From Merluccius polli (Eukaryota; Chordata; Actinopteri; Gadiformes; Merlucciidae), in the NCBI GenBank assembly GCA_030340625.1, contig JAOPHQ010001144.1:248001-312000 (forward strand): a stretch of 64,000 nt of DNA, given 5' to 3'. The position numbers and the translations under genes are program-made. Below are positions 43,208 to 54,833 of this stretch, in pieces. Each line of letters starts with the position of its first letter. The first letter of the stretch is position 1. The notes beneath the pieces were generated by a model that searched no databases, was not told where the DNA came from, and was given only the letters and a program-made list of their open reading frames with translations.

Positions 43208-44560
43208 TAATAATAATACATTTTATTTCGAAGCGCCTTTCATGTCACTCAAGGACGCTTTACAGTTGAAAACAAGAGCAAACAAGTAACAAAACCATTA
43301 AAAGTGCAAGTAAACATCATGGCAACTACAAGGAGAATGCTGTCCTGAAAAGGTGGGTTTTGAGGGAGGATTTGAACTGAGGGAGGGAGTCAATATTTCG
43401 GATGTCAGATGGGAGTGAGTTCCAGAGTTTGGGAGCAGAGCGGCTGAAAGCTCTGCTCCCCATGGTGGTGAGCCGGGCAGAGGGGACAGTGAGGTGGATG
43501 GAAGAGGAGGATCTGAGGGAGCGGGAGGAGGTGGCAGTGTGAAGGAGGTCGGACAGATAGGGAGGGGCGAGGTTATGAATGGCTTTGAAGGTATGAAGGA
43601 GAATTTTAAAGTTAATACGGAGGTTAATTGGAAGCCAGTGGAGTTGCTGTAGGATGGGGGTGATGTGGTGGAAAGAGGGGGTTTGGGAGATGATACGGGC
43701 ACCTGAGTTCTGGACCAGTTGGAGCTTATGGAGGGATTTCTGGGGGAGACCAAATAGGAGAGAGTTACAATAATCGATACGGGAGGTGACAAGGCTATGT
43801 ACAAGAATAGAGGTGGTGTGGGGGGTGAGGGACGGACGGAGGCGATTTATATTACGTAGATGGAAGTAGGCGGTGCGGGTGGTGGTGTTGATATGGGATT
43901 TGAAGGAGAGTGAGCCATCGAGGATGACACCCAGACTCTTCACCTGGGGGGAGGGGGAAACTATGGAGCTGTCAATAGAGAGGGAAAAACTGTCAACTTT
44001 GGATAGATTGGATTTAGTACCAACTAGAAGGATTTCTGTTTTATCACTGTTAAGTTTGAGAAAGTTAGAAGTGAACCATGTTTGTAGTTCGGAAAGGCAA
44101 TCTGTCAGGGAGGAGGGAGGGAGGATGGAGTTGGGTTTGGTGGAGAGGTAGAGCTGGGTGTCATCCGCGAAGCAGTGAAAAAGAATATTAAATTTACGGA
44201 AAATAAGGCCAAGGGGAAGGAGGTAAGTAATGAAAAGGAGGGGACCCAGGACAGAGCCCTGGGGGACACCAGAGGAGACCGGGGAGGGTTGGGAACGGAA
44301 GGATTTGAGTTGGACGAACTGAGTGCGGTCTGAGAGATAGGAGTGGAACCAGTCAAGGGGGATGCCAGCGATGCCGATGGAGGATAATCTATTGAGGAGG
44401 ATGGTGTGGGAAATTGTGTCAAAGGCCGCACTCAGGTCAAGGAGGATGAGGATGGAGAGTAAACCAGAATCAGCTGCAGTAAGAAGGTCGTGATTTTCAA
44501 GACGGCCGTTTCAGTGCTATGACGGGGGCGGAAACCAGATTGGAACTGTTCGTCCTGTCG
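43208..44560 (-). pseudogene. L2-type LINE, 5'-truncated, RT domain
   Basis: Minus strand. From 44560: an HSTETAVLKI block, LDLSAAFDTISHTILL, VSSGVPQGSVLGPLLF, FADDTQLYLS, then LKLNSDKTEILLVGTKS. After that the 205-codon open piece 43943-43326 (SLGVILDGSLSFKSHI .. NSLLFGLPQK .. LQQLHWLPI .. KLWNSLPSDI .. FKSSLKTHLF). This is nearly the whole L2/Maui-type reverse transcriptase. Frames change several times upstream of 43943, so it is dead. The endonuclease is missing (5' truncation near 44560). The 3' tail has the ACATTTTATTTCGAAGCGCC word and AAT repeats. Confidence 0.85.
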
Positions 44561-44719
44561 GTGAATTATGTTCAAAAGTCTGCACAGTCAAAATACCAAC
44601 TCTCATACTAAACAGACAGGACCACTATTGCCAATGACGCGGTCTGCCAGTTAACTCCGGGCCCGTCCAGGGCTGGAAAATACGCAGTTATACAGTTAGC
44701 ATCACATTAACTCACGGTT

Positions 44720-45569
44720 GTCCAGTTAGCACAACAATGGCTCATCCGTGGTGGGATTAATAGTCGCCCACGGCCGCCAGATCTCTTCCATGCGGATGGA
44801 TGTTATGAAGCCTTTAGCCTCTGAGACCGAAGAGAGTCTCTTCCTACCTCCATCCTTCATCACGATGACAAGCCTGGCAGGGAATAGCAATGCAGGCTTG
44901 AAGCCCAGGTTGTAAAGCTCCGACATCACCTCCCGGTATTTCTGGCGTTGTTCTACCACCTCCGGAGCGTAGTCCTCGTAAATGGAGATGGGGGAGCCGC
45001 AGTATTGTAGCTTGCCTCTCCTGGCTTGGGCCTCGCGTATGATCCTCTCCTTCACCTGGTGCCTGTGCAGCCTGATAAGGACGGGCCGTGCTCTCTGCCC
45101 CTGCTTCGGTTTCTCGGATAGCGTACGATGAGCTCTGTCACATTCTGGCGGTTGATTCCAGGAAGCCTTCACCAAAAACCTCCATGAGCAGCTCTGCAAA
45201 GAGGATTGTGGGCCGCGGCCCCTCCACTGACTCAAGTATGCCGACCACTCTGATATTGTTTCGCCAACTCCGGGACTCAAGGTCGCTAACTTTGGCTAAG
45301 AGCTTAGCATTGCTCTCCGCTAGCGTAGCACAGGATGCCTCCAATGTCAACAGGCGCTTGTCTTGTGAGTTAGCATTTGCTTCAAGAGAGGTTATCTTCT
45401 GAGCGTGGTCTGACACTGTAGTGTGGACGTGGTCCAACTTTGCTTCGAGTGTTGAAATAGAAGCTTTAAAATCAGTGGAGATGGCTTGGCGGTGTTCTTC
45501 CAAGAGGTTAGCAATGGCCGCCATGCTAAACTCGTCACCTGCTAAGGTCAGAGGGACTGACCTTAGCAC
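44720..45569 (-). pseudogene. L1-type ORF1 protein, frameshifted
   Basis: Minus strand. 45569 to about 45170 gives a coiled coil (LEAKLDHVHTTVSDHAQKI.., heptads over about 90 residues) running into WRNNIRVVGILESVEGPRP, the start of the RNA-binding RRM of L1 ORF1p. The next frame (to 44726) continues with ECDRAHRTL, RPVLIRLHRHQVKERI and FKPALLFPARL, the RRM and C-terminal domain. One frame change lies near 45150-45190. The product would be the RNA chaperone of an L1-type retrotransposon. ORF2 is absent; the L2 copy at 44560 begins soon after, so the rest was lost or displaced. Confidence 0.8.
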
Positions 45570-46619
45570 CCTGGTCTTTCACATTCTGTCTGGTTGCATA
45601 CGTCGGCATATTTCGGTGGTGTGTCAATCAAAAGAGACGAAATCACTCGAATACTACCGCTTTGTTGTGACTTTTGGGGTCTTAAAACGTGAAATTGTCA
45701 ATAGTGAGACTCGGTGTGCGTCTACTCCATCTCCAGCTGCGCTTTCAAATGGTCTGCAGAGAGCTCCTCACACACCACCAATCTTCACACATCGAAGGAT
45801 GCATTTGAACTATTGCACGGTGCCAGCTACATTAATACTTGTATTTATAACATGCTTAATTTGAACTGGCGGTCAATTAAGTCACTCTGGAACAAGTTGT
45901 AGCAAGCCAGTGAGTAAATGGCTACAGTATGTTGAACATAACTCAGCAATAAGTTGAGCAGGCAAGGCCGGGCCATGGTTACTGCCCATGCTTGCCTCAA
46001 CTTGTCCGTCTTCTCATACTGGCAAATAGTAAAATGCCTTTATTTACTTTCTCCTTCCCTCTCGAGGTCAGGTCAGAATGACTTCGGCTGGCAGTTGGCC
46101 CTCCTGTGATTGGCTTTGTCGCTGCTTGGTGGGGGGGGGGGGGGAGTGCCCCGCCCGGCCCCTAACCCCGGGATGGTGGGGAGTGGGTTTGCGATAACCA
46201 TGACAGTATCCATGAAATTGGAAGCTGTGTGTAGTGAAGTGTAGAAAAGTGTTCACATTGTTAGTGGTAATCAGAAGTTAATCAACACGTGTTATCTGAG
46301 TGGCCATAAATCGTGACTTTAAATTCCACAGCGTGATTTAGTGTGCATGTACCAGAAGGAAATATTGTGAACACAATGCTACGTCCTAATATATCCGGGG
46401 CTTTTGTGTATACAAGAAACAATGCGAAATGACAAGGGGTTATGGTAATAGAGAAATATTTTTTCACCAATAGGAAGTGCATGACCTGGTCCCAGGATTC
46501 TGCTAAAAGACACACTGTGAGAAGATGGCAGCATGCCATGTGGTGCACAGGGCTCCCAAAATACATTCCTTTACGTTCAAACACAGCTTGTGGTTCGAAA
46601 GCCTAAACAACCCCTTCCC
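45570..46619. other. No gene seen (L1 5' region, then unassigned)
   Basis: The first few hundred bases are probably the 5' UTR of the L1 copy. A G-run lies at 46131-46144. Frames are short. Confidence 0.3.

Positions 46620-46698
<79 letters not shown>
46620..46698. repeat. (CAT)n microsatellite
   Basis: About 26 uninterrupted CAT/ATC units. The His, Ile and Met runs in the frames here are artefacts. Confidence 0.97.
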
Positions 46699-47934
46699 GT
46701 AGCTTACCTGCCGGGGTGGTCCTGCTCCCATTGTTACCCATATTTGGCTTGTAGATACAGGCAAATAAATAAACAGCGAAGGTAGGCATTGTTAATGGAC
46801 CACCATTGGTGGTGTGCTAGCAGCTGTACCTACCCTCAGTGTGGTTTCACCTGGAGCACCAACCAGGGCTGCTGGAGGGGCGTCCAGCCCAGGTCTTGCT
46901 CCTGCAGTAACCAGCACTGTCCCCAGTCACAGGCTGTGCCTTCATGGATCATGAGCATGATGAGAAGACTGTACGGTGGTAGAGCTAGATGGACTGGTGC
47001 TGTCGGTGGCGACCGTTTAACATTTTGAAAGAAATACAAATAAAAAAGAAACAAAAAATAAGTCCTCCCCCAAAAACAATGTCAATGCAGAATCATCATT
47101 ATCACTGTTGACAGACATTATCACTTATTTCAGTTTACTTTATCAGGTTTTGTTTCGGTTTTGTCATTCACTCTCCTGTCATTTCAGATAAGCCACTCCC
47201 CCCTGCCATGCATGACGTCATCTTGATTGCCATCAGCTTGCAGCTCATTCATTACCACCTCATAGTTGACCATTATAAATACCAGTCCAGTTCCCTGTGT
47301 TCTCTGCCAGATCGTCTTGTGTGTTTACTTCCAAGCGGTCCTGCGTTTTATTCTTCTGTTACTCTACATGTTACTCTGCTTGTCTAATTACCCTGCCTGT
47401 ATACAACCAACCAACCCTGCTTGTTTATCCTGTCTGAGTTTTTTGCCTGTCTTGTTGGAACCAACCTCTCTGCCTGTCCCATATCTGTGCTGTTACCCTG
47501 TCTGACTGATTGCCTGGTTTATTACCCTGCCTGTATAACCAATAACAGTTAAATATAACCAATGAAGTATCACCAATTCGTTTTACTCCTGCCCTATGTC
47601 ATGCTTTTGGGTCCACACTGCCTGTTTTAGTCCAGTCGTTAGACACTGATTAACAGCATTTTAGATAGAAACAGTTAAATATAGCATATACGGCATTCAA
47701 AATATATACATCATAATATAACGGACATAGTAGTAAAATAAAAAAACAATAAACTAATCAAATCTGTCTTTCAATTTCCCCTTTTTTTCTCCCCATTTTT
47801 CTCTGGCTAAAAACTCGTAACTGTATTTGAAACTTAGTTGTGTCTGGTATATGAATATGAACTTGGTATTCTTTATTATATTTGTGCGTTGGTAACCTAA
47901 CTGTGTGCCAATTCTTCATGTTTAGACTACATGT
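46699..47934. other. No gene seen; possible LTR-like segment near 47.2-47.5 kb
   Basis: Bases 47190-47320 contain GATGACGTCAT-like and CCATTATAAATACC words followed by CT-rich sequence, reminiscent of an LTR promoter, but no partner or termini were found. Confidence 0.25.
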
Positions 47935-48260
47935 GCGAGGGCAGAGCAACCACCTTATCTGTTACCCTTCAGACGCCTGTCTGGTTTTTCCAGCCCAAGG
48001 TGTAATGTCTCCCCACACAGTGAATGTGTAGGCCTTGTACCTACACTGTCGTCTTGGGGGTGTTGAGCATGTGATTCTGGACAGGGCCTTGACATGTTTT
48101 TGATACTGTATAAATATGTGCCAATGACCTGAATAAAGGAGCATTGTGATCACACGGTAAGCACTGTCTCGGCCCACGTTGTTTCCTGGAAGCTTCCAGG
48201 GTTGGAGGAAAGATGGATGACTCCATCCAAACAGACAACAGAGAAAAAAAGCCCACAAGA
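47935..48260. repeat. LTR-like dispersed repeat, copy 1
   Basis: Shares ACATGTGCGAGGGCAGAGCA, GCCCAAGGTGTAATGTCT, CACTGTCGTCTTGGGGGTGT and GATGACTCCATCCAAACAG with 52835-53205. It contains TGTATAAATA and AATAAAGG about 30 bp apart, as in a compact LTR. The copies flank the P2Y gene in the same orientation. Confidence 0.6.
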
Positions 48261-48520
48261 GAAACTAATGTATGAAAGTAATGCAGTACCATTTTTTTAA
48301 ACAATTTGTTTTTTAATTTCTTTATAAAAAAAAAGAAGTATTACAACAAAAATAAATACAGTTATGTTATAATAAGCGTAATTGTTAGTCAGGAAATGGG
48401 CGTTTTCTTGTTTTGGTTTCACATTTCGCAGTTGAAAAGGAACAGATGAGTAACTACTCAACAGTATGTCTGCTAAAGTCAAGGACTTAATGAACTGATA
48501 CCAACTCTGGTGGACCCAAC

Positions 48521-49526
48521 ATGTCGCAGAACGGACCCGTCCGGAGTAACGCCTCGTGCGCTGAGATAAATATGCGTTTTACGCACATCTTCCTACCGAC
48601 GGTGTACGTCATTGTCTTCATCTTCGGCACGATTTTCAATTTCTGGGGTATAATAAGTGTGTATAAGGGATGGAAGAAGATGGGCAACATAAACGTGTTT
48701 GTGCTCAACCTCGGAGTAGCGGACTTGCTGTACGTTTTCACGCTGCCGTTTTTGGTCGCCTATTACGCGCAGAACAGCACGTGGACCTTCGGACACACCT
48801 TCTGTAAAGTGACCAGATTTTGCTTCAACCTCAACCTCTACGGCAGCATCGGCTTCCTCACGTGTATCAGCATCTACAGGTATCTTGGCATCGTCCATCC
48901 CATGAAAGTCAAGGGGAGGATCAGCACCGGCCACTCCGTCGCCGTCAGCGCGGCGGTGTGGCTGCTGGTGGTCATCCAGATCCTCCCAGATACCTTCTTC
49001 GACAAGACCCCGAAAAACTCGTCGGCGTCGTGCTACGACACCACGGACAACGAGCTGATCGCCAGGTACCTGCCCTACAGCCTGGTGTGGACCGTCACGG
49101 GCTTCGCGGTGCCGCTGCTCATCGTGCTGGCCTGCTACGGACACGTGGTGCTGGTCCTCGCCAGCGCCAACGTGGACGCGCTGCTGAAGCAGCGCTGTCT
49201 GAAGCTGGTGATCATCGTGACCATGCTGTTCGTGATTTGCTTCATTCCCTTTCACGTGTTCCGTAATCTCAACCTGCTCAGCAGGATGTCCATGCTGCGG
49301 GGGGTGTGTCGTGGCAATGCTGACATCTACCTGGCTCACCAGGTGGGACGCGGCCTGGCCTGCCTGAACAGCGCCATGAACCCTCTCATGTATTTAGTAG
49401 GGAAATGATGATTTCCTAATACGTTTGCATTGTTTCAACAAACCGGCCAGACTGTCTCTGGTTGGGTGGAAACCCACCGCCAGCTATAGCAAACCAACAG
49501 AGTCAGAGGAGCAACGTGTGACTTGA
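48521..49526 (+). CDS. P2Y1-like purinergic GPCR, single exon, frameshifted tail
   Basis: The open frame 48521-49408 codes 295 residues with seven hydrophobic segments: TM1 near 25-47, TM2 60-80, TM3 95-117 with FCK before it and an IYRYLGIVHP end, TM4 140-158, a second extracellular loop with SCYDTTDNEL, TM5 180-205, TM6 with CFIPFHVFR, and TM7 with HQVGRGLACLNS and NPLMY. These are hallmarks of nucleotide-activated P2Y receptors (P2Y1 group), which signal through G proteins at the plasma membrane. A stop falls four codons after NPLMY. One base on, another frame continues in 40 clean codons (DDFLIRLHCFNKP to a TGA at 49526), a normal-looking cytoplasmic tail. The single-base shift sits in GGGAAATGATG at 49401-49410. 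ATG 48521 follows CCAAC and precedes an NxS site. Orthology to p2ry1 versus a paralogue is not settled. Confidence 0.85.
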
Positions 49527-49867
49527 GACTGAATACACTTTTGTGTTTTTTTCTGTTTTCCTGCCTTGAAGTCTTGATATGACTTTATGTGCTGCAGCTG
49601 CTTACAATGCAATTCATAACATGAATGTTAATATGCACGTGTGCTAGCTGGTAGTTAACTGGTAAAGCACTCGCAATCACTAGATGTACTCAATGTACAT
49701 TTTAGTTGCATTTTGTATGTGTGTATTACTGTAAATCTTCACTTTGCCATGCTATAGCTTGTCAAGCTGTAAATGTAAACCCACAACGTAAGCCACAGCT
49801 GGCTTACCATGGGATAAATGTTATCTTTGTATTAAGTGTGCATGTTAACTGACAAAAAGTAATTGTG

Positions 49868-49873
49868 AATAAA
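49868..49873 (+). terminator. Candidate polyadenylation signal of the P2Y gene
   Basis: AATAAA about 340 bp after the tail stop and 46 bp before a hAT element, in otherwise unique sequence. Confidence 0.5.
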
Positions 49874-49919
49874 AGGGCATTTAGCAGCAGCTTCTGTTTT
49901 CTAACTGTGTAGTAGTGTG

Positions 49920-51427
49920 CAGGCGCGTAGGAAGGACTCAGACATTGGGGGGGACCGATTTTTGTGTGTGTGTGTGGGGGGGGGGGGGGGGGGTGGTGGG
50001 GCATATTTGCGATCGTACAGTTGCACATAATGAACACGTAACCCATGTCTGAAACGTGTGAATGTGCGAATAAGTAACCAAATTTTAACAGTAACATACT
50101 GGTGAGTGGCAACTATGAAGCAAAAGAAGAGTAGGCCTACTCTTGACTGTATGGTTTAAGATCATTAAAATGCATGTATGAGACGCAACTGTTTGTTTAA
50201 ATGGCAACAATTACGCGGCAATTTGACAGCTGTATTTAACTCCCATTACACCACGTTCATTTTTGCAACTGAATAAACAAATAGATCTATAGGCCATCAA
50301 TCTGTCCGTTATCAGCTAAAGAAAACAGGTTACAGGGTAGCACGATAGTTCTATCACAAATCGAATCATGACAAGAGCAAGCTGACTTGAACTGATCAAA
50401 ACTGCTGGTGGTCTGCTTACCACGTTGCTGATTCTAAAATGTAATAAGCAAATTAAGCTGATGCAATGCCTGTCATGGTGTTCAACACAACGTTAACTTA
50501 TTCATACATGATTCACTTAGAGTTAATTTACGGTCGCGTTATTATTAGACTCGGCTCTGTTATACTACTCCGACTGCGTAATACTTTGGTAAGGGATACA
50601 CACTGCAATTTTCCGCCCGATCAGTAAGATCGGTTAAGATGTGGAACTGTTTACGAGAGACGTGTTGCCTACTCGCTGTATCTGCAGGCGCCTACCTGTT
50701 ATCGTCTACCGTTACATGCTCGATGTTTCTGTTGGGCTGCTGCTGACCACGTTGCTGGTTCTGAAATGCAGTAGCACATTAAGTGAGGCAATGCCTATCA
50801 TGCTGTAAAGCACCAATGCACCAATATAACTATAACGTCTTCATTTATTAATTTGCATTGTTTTCTTTGTGACTTGGGTGAATAAGTGCATATTTGCAGC
50901 GTAAAAACACTTTTCTCTCCAACTATGCAGTTAGCATTGCACTTGCCCTGACTGACGCTGTCCTGTGAATGCTATCGTCAGGCTTTAGGAGCAAACGTTT
51001 ATTTAAGTTATCCATCTGTCTATGATTTAATATTAGCCTAACGTTTAATAAGATGACGGGAACCCTGCAGTAGAACACTTACATTACGGACCATAAAGAA
51101 TGAACGGATGTCTCGCTTCTTATGAGGGGGACCGTCCATGATGAGTAAGCCGGCTCATGTGAGATGTAGAATGCGTAGCAGGAGTGCAATGTCAGACACA
51201 GACAGTACGTTTGTGGTGGGGGTGTGGTCGTGTGGAGGGGTTGATGTCGTGACTTCGCGGGAAAATATACTTTGCATGAATAGTTTGTAACGGTGTACTT
51301 TGCAGAGGTTGTTTGCACAAAAAAAAATATTATTATAATTTATATATGTTTTGCGGGGGCGGGGCTAGTGGGTGTCAACATTGGGGGGGACGCGCCCCCC
51401 CCGTCCCCCCCGGTTCCTACACGCCTG
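49920..51427. mobile_element. 1.5-kb hAT-type non-autonomous element
   Basis: Ends CAGGCGCGTAGGAAGG and, inverted, CAGGCGTGTAGGAACC, with perfect GTAGTGTG duplications (49912-49919; 51428-51435). No transposase frame inside. It lies just after the P2Y polyadenylation signal. Confidence 0.9.
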
Positions 51428-51795
51428 GTAGTGTGTGTGTGTGTGTAGTAGTGTGTGACGTGCTGTGCTGTGTGTGTAGTACTGTGTGCGTGTAGTAGTG
51501 TGTGTTGTGCTGTGTGTGTAGTGTGTGTTGTGGTGTGCTGTGTGTGTAGTACTGTGTGCATGTAGTAGTGTGTGTCGTGCTGTGCTGTGTGTGTAGTACT
51601 GTGTAGTAGTGTGTGTTGTGCTGTGTGTGTAGTAGTGTGTGTCGTGCTGTGCTGTATGTGTGTAGTGTGTGTTGTGCTGTGTGTGTAGTAGTGTGTGTCG
51701 TGCTGTGCTGTATGTGTGTAGTGTGTGTTGTGCTGTGTGTGTAGTAGTGTGTGTCGTGCTGTGCTGTATGTGTGTAGTGTGTGTTGTGCTGTGCT
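51428..51795. repeat. GT-rich minisatellite, about 56-bp unit
   Basis: Units of GTGTGTTGTGCTGTGTGTGT followed by AGTAGTGTGTGTCGTGCTGT and GCTGTATGTGTGTA, the last three near perfect. The His/Thr-rich frames on the minus strand are artefacts. Confidence 0.9.
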
Positions 51796-52087
51796 TTTTG
51801 AGGAAGTGGTTCCATTCTGCTGGTTTTATAGTGAGATGCTAAACACCCCCGAACCCACAAAGGTCACCAGGAAGCTGCAAAAACGATTAATATAATATGA
51901 ATTATATTGTATAATTAATATTATTATATACAATATTATAATATTCATTTCATATGGACATTTACATACTGTCCTCTTATCCGCTTTCTCTTGCTAATTT
52001 ACACAGCAAATAGTCCTCCACAGTTTGATACTATGGCATTGCAACCCAATTGACTCCCTGAGCAGAAATGCTGTGTGTTCTTGTACA

Positions 52088-52427
52088 CAGGGCCGAATTA
52101 AGAAGGCCTGGGGCCCCTAGGCTGCTGGACGATGTAGGTCCCCCCCCCCCTCCAACTTGAAGGACCGAACGGCCAAAAAAATGTTGGGGGGGGGGGGGGT
52201 GCTAGCGGAGATTTTAGTTGAGCGGGGGGGGGGGGGGGGGGGGAGCGGAGATTTTTGTTGAGCGGGGGGGGGGGGGGGGGGCGAGCTGATCGAGGCGCTA
52301 GCGGATCGCGGCGCTAGCAGATCGCGGGGCTAGCGGAGGGGCCCCCGATTCGGCCAATCGGGGGCCCCCTGGCAGGTGGGGCCCCTAGGCTGCAGCCATA
52401 TCTAGCCTGTGCGTTAGTCCGGCCCTG
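52088..52427. mobile_element. 340-bp hAT element
   Basis: Ends CAGGGCCGAATTAAGAAGG and, inverted, CAGGGCCGGACTAACGC, with perfect CTTGTACA duplications (52080-52087; 52428-52435). The interior has G-runs and units with GCGGAGATTTT(A/T)GTTGAGC that resemble the units in the element at 21351. Confidence 0.92.
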
Positions 52428-52659
52428 CTTGTACAGTCATACAATGTGAAGTGGAGTTTCCAAGTTCCCAAGCCTGCAAGTCAAGATGTGTTTGCCAAAT
52501 GGCCAAACACATCCAAGAAATAGCTGTTATCTATGGTCTGGCACATAGTTAAATGTATGTCACCAAATATTTAGTTTACAAGAATGTTAACACAGTGCTT
52601 TCAGCAGAGACTGGACCCACCACAAATCTACAAACAAAGGACAAATGAATGCACTGTAG

Positions 52660-53330
52660 TGGCACATTGCATATTTTTGAAAAGACTCACACCATATGCA
52701 AACTGCTTTGAAAAGACACACCATATCCAAACTATACTTTTTGAAAAGACTCACACCATATCTGTTAGGAGTTGGGTATGGTATGTCAATGTCATGATGT
52801 ATTATGCTTGATTATATTTTGGTGTTGCTGTGTGCCAACATGTGCGAGGGCAGAGCAACCACCTTATCTGTTATCCTTCAGATGCCTGTCTGGTTTCTCC
52901 AGCCCAAGGTGTAATGTCTCTTCCCCCACACTAAATGTGAACTACTGTATAAACTTGTACCCCTTGTGTAGGCCTTGTACCTGCTTCACCCATTACTTAG
53001 TGACATTGTTCTGCTTCTTCAAATACTCAGACACTGTCGTCTTGGGGGTGTTGAAGACGTCATTCTCGACAGGGCCTTGACGAGCCGCATACAACTACCC
53101 ACTACCCACTGTCTCGGCTCAGTTTGTTTACGACCGTAAGCTTCCAGGGTTCAAGAAAAGTTAGATGACTCCATTCAAATAGACAACAGAGAAAAAGATC
53201 ACAATATCCAAATTATACTTTTTGAAAAGACTCACACCATAATCAAACTACTTTTTGAAAAGACTCACAATATCCAAATTATATGTTTTGAAAGACTTAT
53301 ACCATAATCAAACTATACTTTTCGAAAAGA
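52660..53330. repeat. CTTTTTGAAAAGACTCACACCAT array around LTR-like repeat copy 2
   Basis: A short word (TTTTTGAAAAGACTCACACC, then ATATCCAAAC) occurs several times on both sides of 52763-53205. The middle is the second copy of the repeat at 47935-48260 and starts TGTTAGGAGTTGGG. The surrounding array is thus split by it. Confidence 0.6.
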
Positions 53331-53559
53331 CGCCAGCCCCGGGTCAGCAGCACCCTCTCCATCTCGCTCTGGGTCCGTAGGAGGTCTTGTATCTATGCCC
53401 TCATCTCATCAACACTTGGACTATACTTCAACTCCCTTTACCCCTCCATTGGTAAAAAGTCCATCTTTAAACTTCAAAAAGTGCAAAACATGCCAGCTAG
53501 CTTTGAACCAGATCCAGGCAAAGACCACATTCCTCAAATTTTTACCTGTTTTAGGAGAT

Positions 53560-53795
53560 TTGACTGATAACTTTTAAAGTTGGACCAAGCCTGGCTCCAG
53601 AATACATTTGTAACCTTTTAATCCCCTATGAGTCTGGTCGCTCCAGAGTGAATGAATGAAAAGGAAAGGTGACCGTGCCTAGACTCGGAACGACCTGCCT
53701 GAGGAGTCTGTTAAGCTAGCAACATCAGTATCTTCGTTTAATTCTCTCTTCAAAACCCATGTTTACAGACTGGCTGATGCTGCCTTTTCTCTACT
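53560..53795 (+). pseudogene. LINE RT C-terminal tail remnant
   Basis: Plus strand, with a stop: LAPEYICNLLIPYESGRS, then LGNDLPEESVK and FNSLFKTHVYRLA, the usual tail of L2-type reverse transcriptases. No RT core. Confidence 0.6.
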
Positions 53796-53796
53796 T

Positions 53797-54759
53797 TTGA
53801 ATCTGTGGTGGACCTGTTTGGCCACTAGGGGGCCTGGTGGGCCGGGGGCCTGGTTGGTCACTAGGGCTGGGTGGGCCTGGTTGGTCACTAGCGCTGGGTG
53901 GGCCTGGTGGGCCGGCTGGGCCTGTTTGGCCGGCTGGGCCTGGTTGGCTGGGTGGGCCTGGTTGGCCAGTAGAACTAGTCGGGCCTGGTTGGCCAATAGG
54001 GCCGGGTGGGCTTGGTTGGCCAGTAGGGCCGGGTGGGCTTGGTTGGCCAGTAGGGCCGGGTGGGCCTGGTTGGCCAGTAAGGCCGGGTGGGCCTGGTTGG
54101 CCGACTAGGCCTGGTTGGCTGGGTGGGCCTGGTTGGCCAGTAGAACTAGTCGGGCCTGGTTGGCCAATAGGGCCGGGTGGGCCTGGTTGGCCAGTAGGGC
54201 CGGGTGGGCCTGGTTGGCCAGTAGGGCCGGGTGGGCCTGGTTGGCCAGTAGGGCCGGGTGGGCCTGGTTGGCCAGTAGGGCCGGGTGGGCCTGGTTGGCC
54301 AGTAGGGCCGGGTGGGCCTGGTTGGCCAATAGGGCCGGGTGGGCTTGGTTGGCCAGTAGGGCCGGGTGGGCCTGGTTGGCCAGTAGGGCCGGGTGGGCCT
54401 GGTTGGCCAGTAGGGCCGGGTGGGCCTGGTTGGCCAGTAGGGCCGGGTGGGCCTGGTTAGCCAGTAGGGCCGGGTGGGCCTGGTTGGCCAGTAGGGCCGG
54501 GTGGGCCTGGTTGGCCAGTAGGGCCGGGTGGGCCTGGTTGGCCAGTAGGGCCGGGTGGGCCTGGTTGGCCAGTAGGGCCTCCAGCAATTGGCGTCCAGTG
54601 GTCAACTGCATTTGGAGCTCCTCCAGCAGGCTGCTGACCTGGCTGCCTGCCAGCAGCAACAGTCCCCCAAGAAAAGGAGAAGTAGACCAACAGCAACAAC
54701 AACGACAAAGAGAAGAGATTTTTTTGACGAAGAATTTGACAAAGCAATATCCTAAACAT
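53797..54759 (-). pseudogene. Collagen-like secreted protein gene built of 27-bp repeats
   Basis: Minus strand. From ATG 54759: a basic start, a strong hydrophobic signal peptide (LFSLSLLLLLVYFSFSWG), a linker (AAGRQPGQQPAGG), then Gly-X-Y repeats. Each 27-bp unit codes GPTGQPGPP, three perfect collagen triplets, for about 25 units. A C-to-T change turns a Gln codon into TAA near 54457; beyond it the Gly-X-Y frame goes on, grows irregular and ends near 53800. No C1q or lectin head follows. A second minus frame and a plus frame are also open through the repeat, so coding is not proven. The Gly-X-Y register and signal peptide in the same frame favour this one. It may be a minisatellite-expanded fragment of a C1q-like or other collagenous gene. 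Confidence 0.45.
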
Positions 54760-54833
54760 ATAAGGGATGTCCCTCCCTCTCTCTCTCTTGCCACTCTCCG
54801 CACATTCCCAGCTTCCGCCCCAGGCATTGTCAA

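Noticed and set aside
46503..46785. Met-, His- and Ile-run proteins
   Set aside because: Translations of a (CAT)n microsatellite.
48593..49339. 248-codon minus-strand frame opposite the P2Y gene
   Set aside because: Rich in His, Gln, Glu and Asp; a typical antisense shadow of a GC-rich receptor gene.
49912..51795. Element end extending into the GT minisatellite
   Set aside because: The target duplication GTAGTGTG fixes the hAT end at 51427; the minisatellite lies outside it.
51340..51860. Thr/His-rich minus-strand frames
   Set aside because: Translations of a GT-rich minisatellite.
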